Shown: piece by piece, positions 33,331 to 41,813 of the stretch
Numbering within the stretch: the first letter of the stretch is position 1
How the letters are laid out: each line of letters starts with the position of its first letter
Origin: Stenotrophomonas humi
Lineage (GTDB): Bacteria > Pseudomonadota > Gammaproteobacteria > Xanthomonadales > Xanthomonadaceae
Assembly (NCBI RefSeq): GCF_001431415.1
Contig: NZ_LDJI01000029.1
Span: 53,199-117,198, forward strand
Reading direction: 5' to 3'
DNA: 64,000 nucleotides
The notes under the pieces: model-generated
Seen by the model: only the letters and a program-made list of their open reading frames with translations
Databases searched by the model: none
Told to the model about the DNA's origin: nothing
Translations under genes and position numbers: made by a program

Positions 33331-34544
33331 TCACTCTCCGGTTGCCGCGGCTGCTGTCCGCGTTCGCATTGCTGTTGCTGCTGACCGCCGGCATTGCCGC
33401 CGCGCAACCCGCCGATGCCGGAGCCCCTGCGCCCCGCATCGGCGTGGTGACGATGCAGCCGGGTGAAATCTTCTTCGAGCGCTTCGGCCACGACGCGCTG
33501 GTGGTGGCCGACCCGGTGACGGGCCAGGCCACCTCGTACAACTTCGGTTTCTTTGATCCGTCCGAGCCGGATTTCATCGGCAACTTCGTCCGTGGGCGGA
33601 TGATGTATTACCTGGTGGCCCTGCCGCTGGAACAGGATCTGGCGCAGTACAGCGACGCCGGCCGTGGCGCCAGCATCCAGTGGCTGGACCTGCCGCATGC
33701 ACAGGCGCGCGCGCTGGCCGAGGGTCTGGCCGAGCGCTCCAAACCAGAGAACGCGCGTTACCGCTATGACTACTTCACTGCCAACTGCGCCACGATGGTG
33801 CGCGATGCACTGAACCAGGCGATGGACGGCGGCCTGCAGTCGCAGCTGGCCGGTCGTTCGCGCGGCAATACCTACCGCAGTGAATCGGTGCGACTGGCGT
33901 CGCCATCGTTGTGGATGTGGCTGGGCTTCGACCTTGGCCTGGGGCCGAGTGCGGACCAGCCGTTGTCGCGCTGGGAAGAAGCCTTCGTGCCGATGCGGCT
34001 GGCCGACAGTCTGCGCGAGGCGCGCAACAGCGAAGGCCGACCACTGGTACAGGCAGAACAGGAAATACTGCCGCAGCGGTTGGCGCCGGAGCCCAAGGAA
34101 CACCTGCGTCGCTGGTGGCCGTGGCTGCTGCTGGGGCTTGCCGTTGCCGCCGCCATCATCACCGCGCGTCATCGCCCACGCCTGGTCGCCGGTTTCGCTC
34201 TGCCGTTCTGGTTGTTCTGCGGTGTGGGCGGCGCATTGCTGACGTATCTGTGGGGTTTCAGCGAGCACTATGCAGCCTGGGCCAACCGCAATCTGTTGCT
34301 GCTCAACCCGCTGGCGCTGCTGCTCATCCCCGGTGCGTGGACGCTGCTGCGTGGACGCCAGCCACGACGCTGGTTCGGCGTGACGCTGTGGCTGGTGACA
34401 GCACTTGCCGCAGTGTCCCTGCCGGTGCATTGGCTGTCGCTGCAGGCGCAGTTCAACACGCAGTGGATCGTGCTGCTGCTGCCGATCCATCTGGCACTGA
34501 CGCTGGTGTTCGCAAAACGCAGCTTGGCGGCCCGTCCGCGCTGA
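33327..34544 (+). CDS. DUF4105 (Lnb N-terminal-like) membrane protein
   Basis: 405 residues from a TTG that overlaps the ybeX TGA. A signal peptide (about 1-26) leads into a periplasmic DUF4105 domain (about 35-260) with GEIFFERFGHDALVVADP and YRYDYFTANCATMVRDAL, the conserved His and Cys blocks of this papain-like fold. About five membrane helices form the C-terminal third. Family members are related to the N-terminal periplasmic protease-like domain of Lnb. The TTG start is inferred from the overlap and from signal peptide quality. Confidence 0.78.
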   Translation: MITLRLPRLLSAFALLLLLTAGIAAAQPADAGAPAPRIGVVTMQPGEIFFERFGHDALVVADPVTGQATSYNFGFFDPSEPDFIGNFVRGRMMYYLVALPLEQDLAQYSDAGRGASIQWLDLPHAQARALAEGLAERSKPENARYRYDYFTANCATMVRDALNQAMDGGLQSQLAGRSRGNTYRSESVRLASPSLWMWLGFDLGLGPSADQPLSRWEEAFVPMRLADSLREARNSEGRPLVQAEQEILPQRLAPEPKEHLRRWWPWLLLGLAVAAAIITARHRPRLVAGFALPFWLFCGVGGALLTYLWGFSEHYAAWANRNLLLLNPLALLLIPGAWTLLRGRQPRRWFGVTLWLVTALAAVSLPVHWLSLQAQFNTQWIVLLLPIHLALTLVFAKRSLAARPR

Positions 34545-34550
34545 GGCACG

Positions 34551-35567
34551 ATGCCCGGCATGGAATCCATCACTACTCCCCTGCCGACCAACCCCGCCTG
34601 CGTGATCAGCTGTACCTGGTACAGCGAAGACGGCAAGCCCCGTGCGCTGGATCTGGACAGCATCAGCGACATGCTGCAAAGCGACGCCAAGGGCTTCGTC
34701 TGGGTGGGACTGTACGAGCCCACCGATGCGGTACTGGACAAGGTCGAAGAAGAATTCGGCCTGCATCCGCTGGCCATCGAAGACACCCGCAAGGCGCACC
34801 AGCGGCCCAAGATCGAAACCTACGGCAACTCGCTGTTCGTGGTGGTGCACACCGCGCAGGTGGTGGACGAACGCATCCGCTACGGGGAAACCCACGCCTT
34901 CCTGGGCCCGCGCTTCCTGGTTACGGTGCGCCATGGCGCTTCGCTGTCCTACGCACCGGTCCGCGCCCGGCTCGAGCAGGAGCCGGAGCTGCTCGCGATG
35001 GGCCCGTCGTTCTGCCTGTACTCGGTGCTCGATGCGGTGGTGGACAACTACTCGCCCATCACCGACAGCTTCCGCGACACGCTGGATACGCTGGAGAAAG
35101 ACATCTTCGCCGACACCTATAAGCGCCGCACCGTCATCCGCCTGTACGACCTCAAGCGCGAGCTCAACAAGATGCGCCTGGCCGTGGCCCCGCTGCAGGA
35201 CGCACTCGCACAGCTGCAGCGCAGCCAGGCGCAGCTGATCAGCGAAGAGGTGCGGCTGTACCTGCGTGATGTGCAGGACCATGCCGCCCGCGTCAACGAC
35301 GCCATCGATACCCTGCGCGAAATGCTGGGCACCGCCTTGAGCGTCAACCTGTCGCTGGTGACGCTGGCACAGGGAGAAACGGTCAAACAGCTCGGCGCAT
35401 GGGCAGCGCTGTTGGCCGCGCCCACCTTGGTCACCAGCTGGTACGGCATGAACTTCACGCATATGCCCGAGCTGGCCGGCCGCTTCGCCTATCCGCTGCT
35501 GATGCTTGGCGTCGGCGCGGTATGCGTGGTGCTGTACCGCCTGTTCAAGCGTTCCGGCTGGCTGTAA
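34551..35567 (+). CDS. corA: CorA-type magnesium/cobalt channel
   Basis: 338 residues. A large cytoplasmic N-domain with a long stalk helix (FRDTLDTLEKDIF ... LRDVQDHAARVNDAIDTLREML) is followed by two C-terminal membrane helices. The pore signature YGMNF (in TSWYGMNFTHMPEL) sits between them. CorA forms a pentameric Mg2+ channel in the inner membrane. It follows a CorC/YbeX gene by two genes, which fits a shared link to Mg2+ homeostasis. GAGG lies close to the ATG chosen. Confidence 0.93.
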   Translation: MPGMESITTPLPTNPACVISCTWYSEDGKPRALDLDSISDMLQSDAKGFVWVGLYEPTDAVLDKVEEEFGLHPLAIEDTRKAHQRPKIETYGNSLFVVVHTAQVVDERIRYGETHAFLGPRFLVTVRHGASLSYAPVRARLEQEPELLAMGPSFCLYSVLDAVVDNYSPITDSFRDTLDTLEKDIFADTYKRRTVIRLYDLKRELNKMRLAVAPLQDALAQLQRSQAQLISEEVRLYLRDVQDHAARVNDAIDTLREMLGTALSVNLSLVTLAQGETVKQLGAWAALLAAPTLVTSWYGMNFTHMPELAGRFAYPLLMLGVGAVCVVLYRLFKRSGWL

Positions 35568-35612
35568 CGCCACCACCTTCGTTTCATCCAACCTGGACTT
35601 TGAGGGAACTCC

Positions 35613-36905
35613 ATGGGCAGCAATACCACTCTCAGCAGCACGCGTCGCAGCTTCCTCCGCAATTCGATGGCACTGGGTGCGGCCGCGCTGCCGCTGTCCC
35701 AGCTGGCACAGGCCGCACCGGCGGCTGCCGATGCCGACCTGCCTGAATCGCTGCGCGCGCTCAAGCCGCTGGCATCGCAGGTGGTCCCGATCGGCAATAC
35801 CGAGCGCGCCGAACGCGTGGCCAAGGCACAGCAGTTGATGGGCAGGCACGGAATCGACGTGGTGTTCATCGGCGCGGGCAGCTCGCTCAGCTATTTCACC
35901 GGCATGCACTGGTGGAACAGCGAGCGGTTGACCGGCGTGCTGCTTCCGCGCAGTGGCGACCCGGTGTACGTGACCCCCGAGTTCGAACGTGGACGCACCC
36001 TGGAGCAGATCAAGCTCGGCAACGACGTTCGAGGCTGACAGGAGGATGAAGACCCCTACGCACTGGTCGCCAAGGTCGTCCGCGACATGGGCCACGCCAC
36101 TGGCACGGTCGGCATGGAGGAGACGGTTCCGTTCTTCCGTGCCAAGGGCATCATGGACGCACTGCCACAGGCGCGTGTGGTCGATGCCTGGCCGGTGACA
36201 GCCGGCTGCCGCCGGGTTAAAAGCGGCGCCGAACTGGCGCTGATGAAACTCGCCAATGAGAACACGCTGGCGGTATATGAAGCCGTCTGGAAGGCGCTCA
36301 AGCCGGGCATGACCGAGCAGGACATCAGCGGCCTGATTGCGATGGCTTACGCCCGCACCGGCCTGCAGGGCGATGCCAGCGTCAACATCGGCAAGTACAC
36401 CGCGTCACCGCATGGCTCGGACCAGCCCCAGCATCTGGTCGAGGGCACGCCGATTATTTTTGACGGCGGCTGCCGCGCCGGCGGCTATACCAGCGATATC
36501 ACCCGCACCGTGGTGCTTGGCCAGCCCAGCGATGACATCCGTCGCATCTTCGACATCGTGCTACAGGCACAGACCGCCGCACTGAAAGCCGCCCGCCCTG
36601 GCGTGACCATGGAATCGGTGGACGCGGCCGCACGCAAGGTCATCAGCGATGCCGGTTACGGCCCGGACTACCGCTACTTCAGCCATCGCCTGGGGCACGG
36701 CATCGGCATCGACATGCACGAATGGGACTATCTGGTACGCGGCAACAAGCATGTTCTGGAGCCGGGCATGACCTTCAGCGACGAACCGGGCATCTATATC
36801 CCGGACAAATTCGGCGTGCGGCTGGAAGACATCCTCTACGTCACCGAGGACGGTGCGGCATTGATGACGCCGCAGAGCCCATCGATTGATCAGCCGTTTG
36901 GTTGA
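35613..36905 (+). pseudogene. Tat-exported M24 family (aminopeptidase P-like) metallopeptidase interrupted by an in-frame TGA
   Basis: A single frame runs from the ATG at 35613 to TGA at 36903-36905 (430 residues) except for one TGA at 36036-36038. The flanking protein reads NDVRG-stop-QEDEDPYALVAKVVRDMGH, and TGA is one base from TGG (Trp), which I expect at this place. The N-terminus has a Tat signal (RRSFLRNSMALGAAALP). The M24 domain keeps metal ligands in FDGGCRAGGYTSDITRT, HRLGHGIGIDMHEWDY, DEPGIY and the final RLEDILYVTEDG. Upstream and downstream parts are both intact, so the change is recent or a sequencing error. An internal ATG at 36087 could still give the catalytic domain without its export signal. 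Confidence 0.82.
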
Positions 36906-36986
36906 GGGCGACCGAATTCCTGCAGGGGCGGGCTTCGCATCACAGAAGCGGTCTCAGCCGCGAAAGCTTCCAGCTTGCCATTGCTC

Positions 36987-37027
36987 AAAAAGCTCCCCCC
37001 TCCCCTCCGCCATCGGCGCAGGGGAGG
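36987..37027 (-). terminator. Intrinsic terminator of the succinate-semialdehyde dehydrogenase gene
   Basis: Arms CCTCCCCT / AGGGGAGG with an inner GCC/GGC pairing, followed on the minus strand by GGAGC and TTTTT (36991-36987). It starts 11 bp after the stop codon. Confidence 0.75.
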
Positions 37028-37037
37028 AGGCAGGCCA

Positions 37038-38405
37038 TCAAGCCACGTATATCGTCTTGATGTTCATGAATTCATGGATGCCATGCTCGGCAAGTTCACG
37101 ACCGAAGCCTGAGCGTTTGGTGCCACCGAACGGCAACCTCGCATCACTCTTGACCACCGAATTCACGAACGCCGCGCCGCACTGCAGTTGGGCGGCGACG
37201 CGCTCGCCGCGTACGTGGTCGTTGCTCCACACACTGCCGCCAAGGCCGAATGTGGTGTCGTTGGCCACGCGTACCGCTTCGGCTTCGTCCTTCACCCGCA
37301 GAATCGCTGCAACCGGCCCGAACAACTCCTGGTCGTAGGCCGGCATGCCGGCGCTGACGTTATCGAGGATGGAGGCCGGATAACCGGCATGGCTGCCGGC
37401 CAGTGGCTCGCACCCCAGCAACGCCTTCGCCCCCTTGGCAATGCTTTCCTGCACCTGACGGTGCAGCTCATCACGCAGGTCAGCACGCGCCATCGGTGCC
37501 AACGTCGTCACCTCATCCTGTGGATCGCCATACGCGCGCGACTTGGCGGCCTCGACGAAGCGCTGCACGAACGCATCGGCGATGGACTCCACCAGCACGA
37601 ACCGCTTGGCAGCGATGCAGGTCTGGCCCGCATTGTCGAAACGCGATTTCACCGCCGCGGCAACAGCCAGATCCAGGTCGGCATCGTCCAGCACCACGAA
37701 GGCGTCGCTGCCCCCCAGTTCCATCACGCACTTCTTCAGCTGGTCGCCAGCATTGGCGGCGATGGAGCGCCCTGCCCGCTCGCTGCCGGTCAGGGTCACC
37801 GCCTTGACCCGTCGGTCACGCAGCACCTCGGCGGCCTGGTCGTTGTCGATATGCAGCACGTCGAACACGCCCTCGGGGATACCCGCAGCGGCCACCACCT
37901 CGCGCAGCAGATCGGCACAGCCGGGAACGTTGCTGGCATGTTTGAGCAATGCCACATTGCCGGCCATCAAGCCTGGCGCGAGGAAGCGGATCACCTGCCA
38001 GAACGGGAAATTCCACGGCATCACCGCCAGCACGCAGCCGATCGGCTGGTAGATGACGTAGCTGCGCTGTGCTTCGGTGGGGATCATCTGCGGCTTGAGG
38101 TAATCGGCCGCGTGGTCGGCATAGTACTCGCAGGCGGCGGCGCTCTTTTCGATCTCGGCCAAGGCCTCGCGGCGCAGCTTGCCCATCTCGCGGGTCATCG
38201 TGCGCTGGATGTCATCGCGCCGGTCACGCAGGCCTGCGGCGACTTTGCGCAGCAGCCCTCCACGTTGTTCCAACGTCAGTGCCGACCACAGCGGAAACGC
38301 CGACTCGGCGGCGGCCAGCCGCTGCTCGACGGCGGCAGCGCTCATCAGCTCGACCGTACGCTCAGCGCGGCCGTCGAAGGGATTGATGGTCTGATACGAA
38401 GCCAT
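37038..38405 (-). CDS. sad: NAD(P)-dependent succinate-semialdehyde dehydrogenase (YneI/Sad-like aldehyde dehydrogenase)
   Basis: 455 residues, the short length typical of Sad/YneI rather than GabD (about 480). Catalytic Cys263 in NAGQTCIAAKR, Glu229 in VMELGGSDAF and the NAD-binding PWNFPFW block are present. It oxidises succinate semialdehyde to succinate, the last step of putrescine/GABA breakdown. It is downstream of potI on the same strand, separated by a repeat-rich 156-bp gap, so it belongs to the polyamine locus by position. Other aldehydes are possible substrates. Confidence 0.87.
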   Translation of the reverse strand: MASYQTINPFDGRAERTVELMSAAAVEQRLAAAESAFPLWSALTLEQRGGLLRKVAAGLRDRRDDIQRTMTREMGKLRREALAEIEKSAAACEYYADHAADYLKPQMIPTEAQRSYVIYQPIGCVLAVMPWNFPFWQVIRFLAPGLMAGNVALLKHASNVPGCADLLREVVAAAGIPEGVFDVLHIDNDQAAEVLRDRRVKAVTLTGSERAGRSIAANAGDQLKKCVMELGGSDAFVVLDDADLDLAVAAAVKSRFDNAGQTCIAAKRFVLVESIADAFVQRFVEAAKSRAYGDPQDEVTTLAPMARADLRDELHRQVQESIAKGAKALLGCEPLAGSHAGYPASILDNVSAGMPAYDQELFGPVAAILRVKDEAEAVRVANDTTFGLGGSVWSNDHVRGERVAAQLQCGAAFVNSVVKSDARLPFGGTKRSGFGRELAEHGIHEFMNIKTIYVA

Positions 38406-38463
38406 GGCGACACACCTGCATTCAACGAATGCGGGAATGGTAGCGCCGGGAGTGTTGCGTACA

Positions 38464-38517
38464 GGTAAAGCAGACGATCACCTCTGGAGCGGAGCCATGC
38501 TCCGCTTGAGCTTTACC
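38464..38517. repeat. REP-like two-tier hairpin element 1
   Basis: Outer arms GGTAAAGC / GCTTTACC enclose an inner hairpin AGCGGAGC-CAT-GCTCCGCT (38488-38506). Together with the element beginning at 38521 it fills the gap between potI and sad. The shape resembles REP/SMAG-type palindromes reported from Stenotrophomonas genomes; membership is inferred from form only. Confidence 0.55.
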
Positions 38518-38520
38518 GGG

Positions 38521-38559
38521 GAAGCCCCATGCCGAGCATGGCTCGGCGCCACCGGCTTC
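38521..38559. repeat. REP-like two-tier hairpin element 2
   Basis: Outer arms GAAGCC / GGCTTC enclose a perfect inner hairpin GCCGAGC-ATG-GCTCGGC (38531-38547). It ends 3 bp before the potI stop codon and may stabilise or end the pot transcript. Confidence 0.55.
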
Positions 38560-38561
38560 GT

Positions 38562-39407
38562 TTATCCGTTCTCCTGCAGCGCCAGCTGCATGTCGCGCTG
38601 ACGGCGCTTGTCCGAACGGGCGGATATCCACCAGCCGACCACCGCCACCAGCGACACCGCCAGCACCATCAAGGTAGCCAGCGCATTGATCTTCGGGCTC
38701 ACGCCCATGCGCACCGAGGCGAAGATCTTCATCGGCAGCGTGGTTGAACTCGGGCCGGCAACGAAGCTGGCGATCACCACGTCATCCAGCGACAGGGTGA
38801 AAGCCAGCAGCCAGCCGGACACCAGCGCTGGCGCAATGATCGGCAGCGTGATCAGGAAGAACACCTTGAGCCGGTTGGCGCCCAGGTCCATCGCGGCCTC
38901 CTCCAGCGAGCGGTCCAGCTCCTGCAGGCGCGAGGACACCACCACCGTCACGAACGAGATGGTGAAGGTCACGTGTGCGATCCAGATCGCCACCACGCCC
39001 TTGGAGGGCAGGCCGAACAGTCCGCCCATCGACACCAGCATCAGCAGGATCGACAGGCCGATGATCACTTCCGGCATCACCAGCGGCGCCGTCACCAGCG
39101 CGCCGAACAGGGTCTTGCTGGGGAAGCGCTTGAAGCGAGTCATCGCCATCGCCGCCATGGTGCCGATCACCATGGCCGCAGTGGCGGTCCAGAACGCGAT
39201 CTTGATGCTGATCCACGCCGCCTGCAGCAATTGGCGATCACGGAACAACTCGCCATACCACTGCGTGGAGAAGCCTGCCCACACCGATGCCAGTCGCGAG
39301 GAGTTGAACGAGTACACCATCAACAACAGGATCGGCAGATACAGGAACGCGAACCCGAGCAGCAGGATGCTCCACCCCAACCAGGAGGTACGCCGGCTCA
39401 TGCTCAT
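38562..39407 (-). CDS. potI: Putrescine ABC transporter permease PotI
   Basis: 281 residues with six membrane helices and the binding-protein-dependent permease EAA loop (LEEAAMDLGANRLKVFFLITLPIIAPAL, about 165-195). The order potF-potG-potH-potI and the sequence class (PotI rather than PotC) fit the putrescine-specific system. It forms the channel with PotH. Its ATG overlaps the potH TGA by 4 bp. Confidence 0.92.
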   Translation of the reverse strand: MSMSRRTSWLGWSILLLGFAFLYLPILLLMVYSFNSSRLASVWAGFSTQWYGELFRDRQLLQAAWISIKIAFWTATAAMVIGTMAAMAMTRFKRFPSKTLFGALVTAPLVMPEVIIGLSILLMLVSMGGLFGLPSKGVVAIWIAHVTFTISFVTVVVSSRLQELDRSLEEAAMDLGANRLKVFFLITLPIIAPALVSGWLLAFTLSLDDVVIASFVAGPSSTTLPMKIFASVRMGVSPKINALATLMVLAVSLVAVVGWWISARSDKRRQRDMQLALQENG

Positions 39408-40330
39408 GCCAGCTTCCCTTCCAGCTCACGCTGCTGGGACCGGTTGAAGATGATGATCGGCACCAGCAACAAAAGCAGCATCACGATCGCCACCGCCGAG
39501 GCCAATGGCCAGTCGCGGTTGTTGAAGAACTCGCCCCACAGCACGCGCCCGATCATCAACGTATCCGGGCCGCCGAGCATTTCCGGGATCACGAACTCAC
39601 CCACCGCCGGGATCATCACCAGCATGCAACCGGCGATGATGCCGCTGCGCGACAGCGGCAAGGTGATCTTGAGGAAGGCCTGCCATGGCCGCGCGCCAAG
39701 GTCGTAAGCCGCTTCCAGCAGACGGTTGTCGAGTTTGACCAGGTTGGCGTACAGCGGCAGCACCATGAACGGCAGGTAGCAGTAAACGATGCCGATGTAC
39801 GCCGCCACCGGGGTGTAGAGGATGCGCAGCGGCTCGTCGATCAGGCCCAGGTTCATCAACGTTCGGTTGATCAGGCCGTTGCTGTCGAGGATGCCGATCC
39901 AGGCATAGACGCGGATCAGGAACGAGGTCCACGACGGCAGCACCACCAGCATCATCGCGATGTTGCGCGCCGACGGCGACATGCGCGAAATCACGTACGC
40001 CATGGGGTAACCGATGAACACGGTCAGCACAGTCGAGATGATCGCGATCTTGATCGAGCTCAGGTAGGCCACCACGTACTGGCTGTCGGTGAACAGCGCC
40101 GCGTAGTTGCCCAGGTTGAGATTGACCGTGAAGGCGTTGTCCACGTACGCGACGATGGACGTATACGGCGGCATCGCCACGGCCATCTTCGAGAACGAGA
40201 TCTTGAGCACGATCAGGAACGGGATGGCGAAGAACAGCAGCAGCCACAGGTACGGCACGCCAATCACGCCGGCGCGGGTACCCGGCAGCCAGCGACGCCA
40301 ACCGGTTTGGAGTGCACCGGATGTGCTCAT
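39404..40330 (-). CDS. potH: Putrescine ABC transporter permease PotH
   Basis: 308 residues with six membrane helices. The EAA motif LLEAAYDLGARPWQAFLKITLPLS lies at about 210-235. An N-terminal cytoplasmic stretch (WRRWLPGTRAG) and the periplasmic loop (FTVNLNLGNYAALF) are typical of PotH/PotB permeases. It is translationally coupled to potG upstream and potI downstream through 4-bp overlaps. Confidence 0.92.
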   Translation of the reverse strand: MSTSGALQTGWRRWLPGTRAGVIGVPYLWLLLFFAIPFLIVLKISFSKMAVAMPPYTSIVAYVDNAFTVNLNLGNYAALFTDSQYVVAYLSSIKIAIISTVLTVFIGYPMAYVISRMSPSARNIAMMLVVLPSWTSFLIRVYAWIGILDSNGLINRTLMNLGLIDEPLRILYTPVAAYIGIVYCYLPFMVLPLYANLVKLDNRLLEAAYDLGARPWQAFLKITLPLSRSGIIAGCMLVMIPAVGEFVIPEMLGGPDTLMIGRVLWGEFFNNRDWPLASAVAIVMLLLLLVPIIIFNRSQQRELEGKLA

Positions 40331-41469
40331 GAGGTCAGCACCACACCATCGTTGTCGTCCCAGGACACCCAGACCTCATCGTTCCAGGTGATGCCGTCGC
40401 TGTCCCAGCGCTTCATGTTGGCGAAGTTGGAGAGGATCTTGGCGCCGCTGGGCAGGCGCACGTGGTAGACCGAATGACTGCCGAAGTAGGCGATGTCCTC
40501 GACCACGCCCTGCGCCTTGTTGGTCTCGCCTTCCGGCTCGTCCTTGCCGATGTGGATCTTCTCCGGACGCAGCGCGAACGCCACCGGCTGGCCTTCGTAA
40601 CCGGTGATGCCGTGGCCGACATAGATCGGCGCGGGGAAGTCGGCGGTGCGCACGGTGACGTACTCGGGCAGGTCTTCGTCGATCACGCCTTCGATCAGGT
40701 TCACCGAACCGATGAAGCCGGCCACGAAACGATTGGCCGGCTGTTCGTAGATGTCATCGGGCTTGCCGATCTGCTGGATCCAGCCCTGGTCCATCACCGC
40801 GATGCGGGTGGCCATGGTCATGGCCTCTTCCTGGTCGTGTGTGACCATCACGCAGGTCACGCCGAGCTGCTCGATGATGTTGACCAGCTCAAGCTGCATC
40901 TTCGAGCGCAGCTTCTTGTCGAGCGCGCCCATCGGCTCGTCCAGCAACAGCAGCTTGGGGCTCTTGGCCAGTGAACGGGCCAGCGCAACGCGCTGCTGCT
41001 GGCCACCGGACAGCTGATGCGGCTTGCGCTTGCCCAGTTTGTCCAGCTGCACCAGCTCCAGCATCTCGCCGACGCGGCGGGTCACCGCATCCTTGGCCAT
41101 GCCGTCCTGCTTCAGGCCAAAGGCGATGTTCTGCTCGACCGACATGTGCGGGAACAGCGCGTAGGACTGGAACATCATGTTGATCGGCCGCTCGTAAGGC
41201 GGCAGCGTGGTGATCGGCTGACCGTCGAGCAGGATCCTGCCCTTGGTGGGCGTTTCGAAGCCGGCCAGGCAGCGCAGCAACGTGGACTTGCCACTGCCCG
41301 AACCACCCAGCAAGGCGAAGATTTCGCCCTTGCGCACGTCCAGGTTGACGTCATCGACGGCGACGAAACCATCAAATTCCTTGCGCAGATCGCGGATGGA
41401 CAGATAGCCGGGCTCGCTGTTGAGGGCGATGGCATCGGTCCTGGTGTCTGGCTTGGCATCAACGGGCAT
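40327..41469 (-). CDS. potG: Putrescine ABC transporter ATP-binding protein PotG
   Basis: 380 residues. Walker A GGSGSGKST (55-63), Q-loop MMFQSYALFPHM, signature LSGGQQQR (153-160), Walker B LLLLDEPMGALD and switch HDQEEA identify the ATPase. The C-terminal TOBE domain (about 290-375) is typical of polyamine importers. It energises PotHI. The gene is 344 bp downstream of potF; the gap contains three strong hairpins, so potF and potGHI may be expressed at different levels. Confidence 0.93.
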   Translation of the reverse strand: MPVDAKPDTRTDAIALNSEPGYLSIRDLRKEFDGFVAVDDVNLDVRKGEIFALLGGSGSGKSTLLRCLAGFETPTKGRILLDGQPITTLPPYERPINMMFQSYALFPHMSVEQNIAFGLKQDGMAKDAVTRRVGEMLELVQLDKLGKRKPHQLSGGQQQRVALARSLAKSPKLLLLDEPMGALDKKLRSKMQLELVNIIEQLGVTCVMVTHDQEEAMTMATRIAVMDQGWIQQIGKPDDIYEQPANRFVAGFIGSVNLIEGVIDEDLPEYVTVRTADFPAPIYVGHGITGYEGQPVAFALRPEKIHIGKDEPEGETNKAQGVVEDIAYFGSHSVYHVRLPSGAKILSNFANMKRWDSDGITWNDEVWVSWDDNDGVVLTS

Positions 41470-41634
41470 GCAGGGCTCCGGGAGCGGGCAGGTGGAAAAC
41501 GGGCGTAGTTTAGCCCCCGTGTTTTAACGGCGACACCGCTGCATCTGGCGGCTGGGCCTGATTGGACAGTACGGGGCGTGCGGGTGAGGCCAGGTGAAAG
41601 CGCGCCGGATGCCGAACTGGCACCGTTGAAACAT
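41470..41634. other. Gap upstream of potG without gene
   Basis: The first 165 bp of the potF-potG spacer. I see no reading frame with coding character and no clear promoter. The rest of the spacer holds three hairpins listed separately. Confidence 0.4.
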
Positions 41635-41665
41635 CAAAGCCCCCTTGTGCGGCAAGGAGGCTTTG
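41635..41665. terminator. Hairpin in potF-potG spacer (CAAAGCC arms)
   Basis: Arms CAAAGCC / GGCTTTG extended by CCTTG / CAAGG with one mismatch and a 5-nt loop. On the minus strand a short GATGTTTC follows. It may be a terminator or processing site behind potF. Confidence 0.5.
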
Positions 41666-41709
41666 GTGTTTGCCGCAGGAGCAGAAGCTGCCCTCATCCG
41701 CCCTTCGGC

Positions 41710-41737
41710 CACCTTCTCCCGCAAGCGGGAGAAGGTG
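41710..41737. repeat. Repeat hairpin CACCTTCTCCCGC / GCGGGAGAAGGTG
   Basis: Perfect 13-bp arms with a 2-nt loop, set in the phrase CCCTCATCCGCCCTTCGGCC. This phrase recurs in many proteobacterial intergenic regions. It is the first of a pair with the hairpin at 41765; the two share the CTCCCG/CGGGAG core. Confidence 0.65.
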
Positions 41738-41764
41738 TCTTCAGGCATGGCTGCATGCTCAAGC

Positions 41765-41790
41765 CCCCTCTCCCGTTTACGGGAGAGGGG
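41765..41790. repeat. Repeat hairpin CCCCTCTCCCGT / ACGGGAGAGGGG
   Basis: Perfect 12-bp arms with a TT loop followed by TTGGGGTGAGGG, a common intergenic repeat of this bacterial group. It starts 24 bp after the potF stop codon (minus strand) and likely also protects or ends the potF transcript. Confidence 0.65.
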
Positions 41791-41813
41791 TTGGGGTGAG
41801 GGTTGCCCTCAGC

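Noticed and set aside
36036..36038. TGA in the M24 peptidase as selenocysteine
   Set aside because: The position fits Trp, M24 enzymes do not use selenocysteine, and no obvious SECIS-like hairpin directly follows.
33162..36095. A long open minus-strand frame (about 980 codons) opposite ybeX, DUF4105, corA and the M24 gene
   Set aside because: Antisense shadow of recognised plus-strand genes, with Gln/His/Arg-rich composition and no domain.
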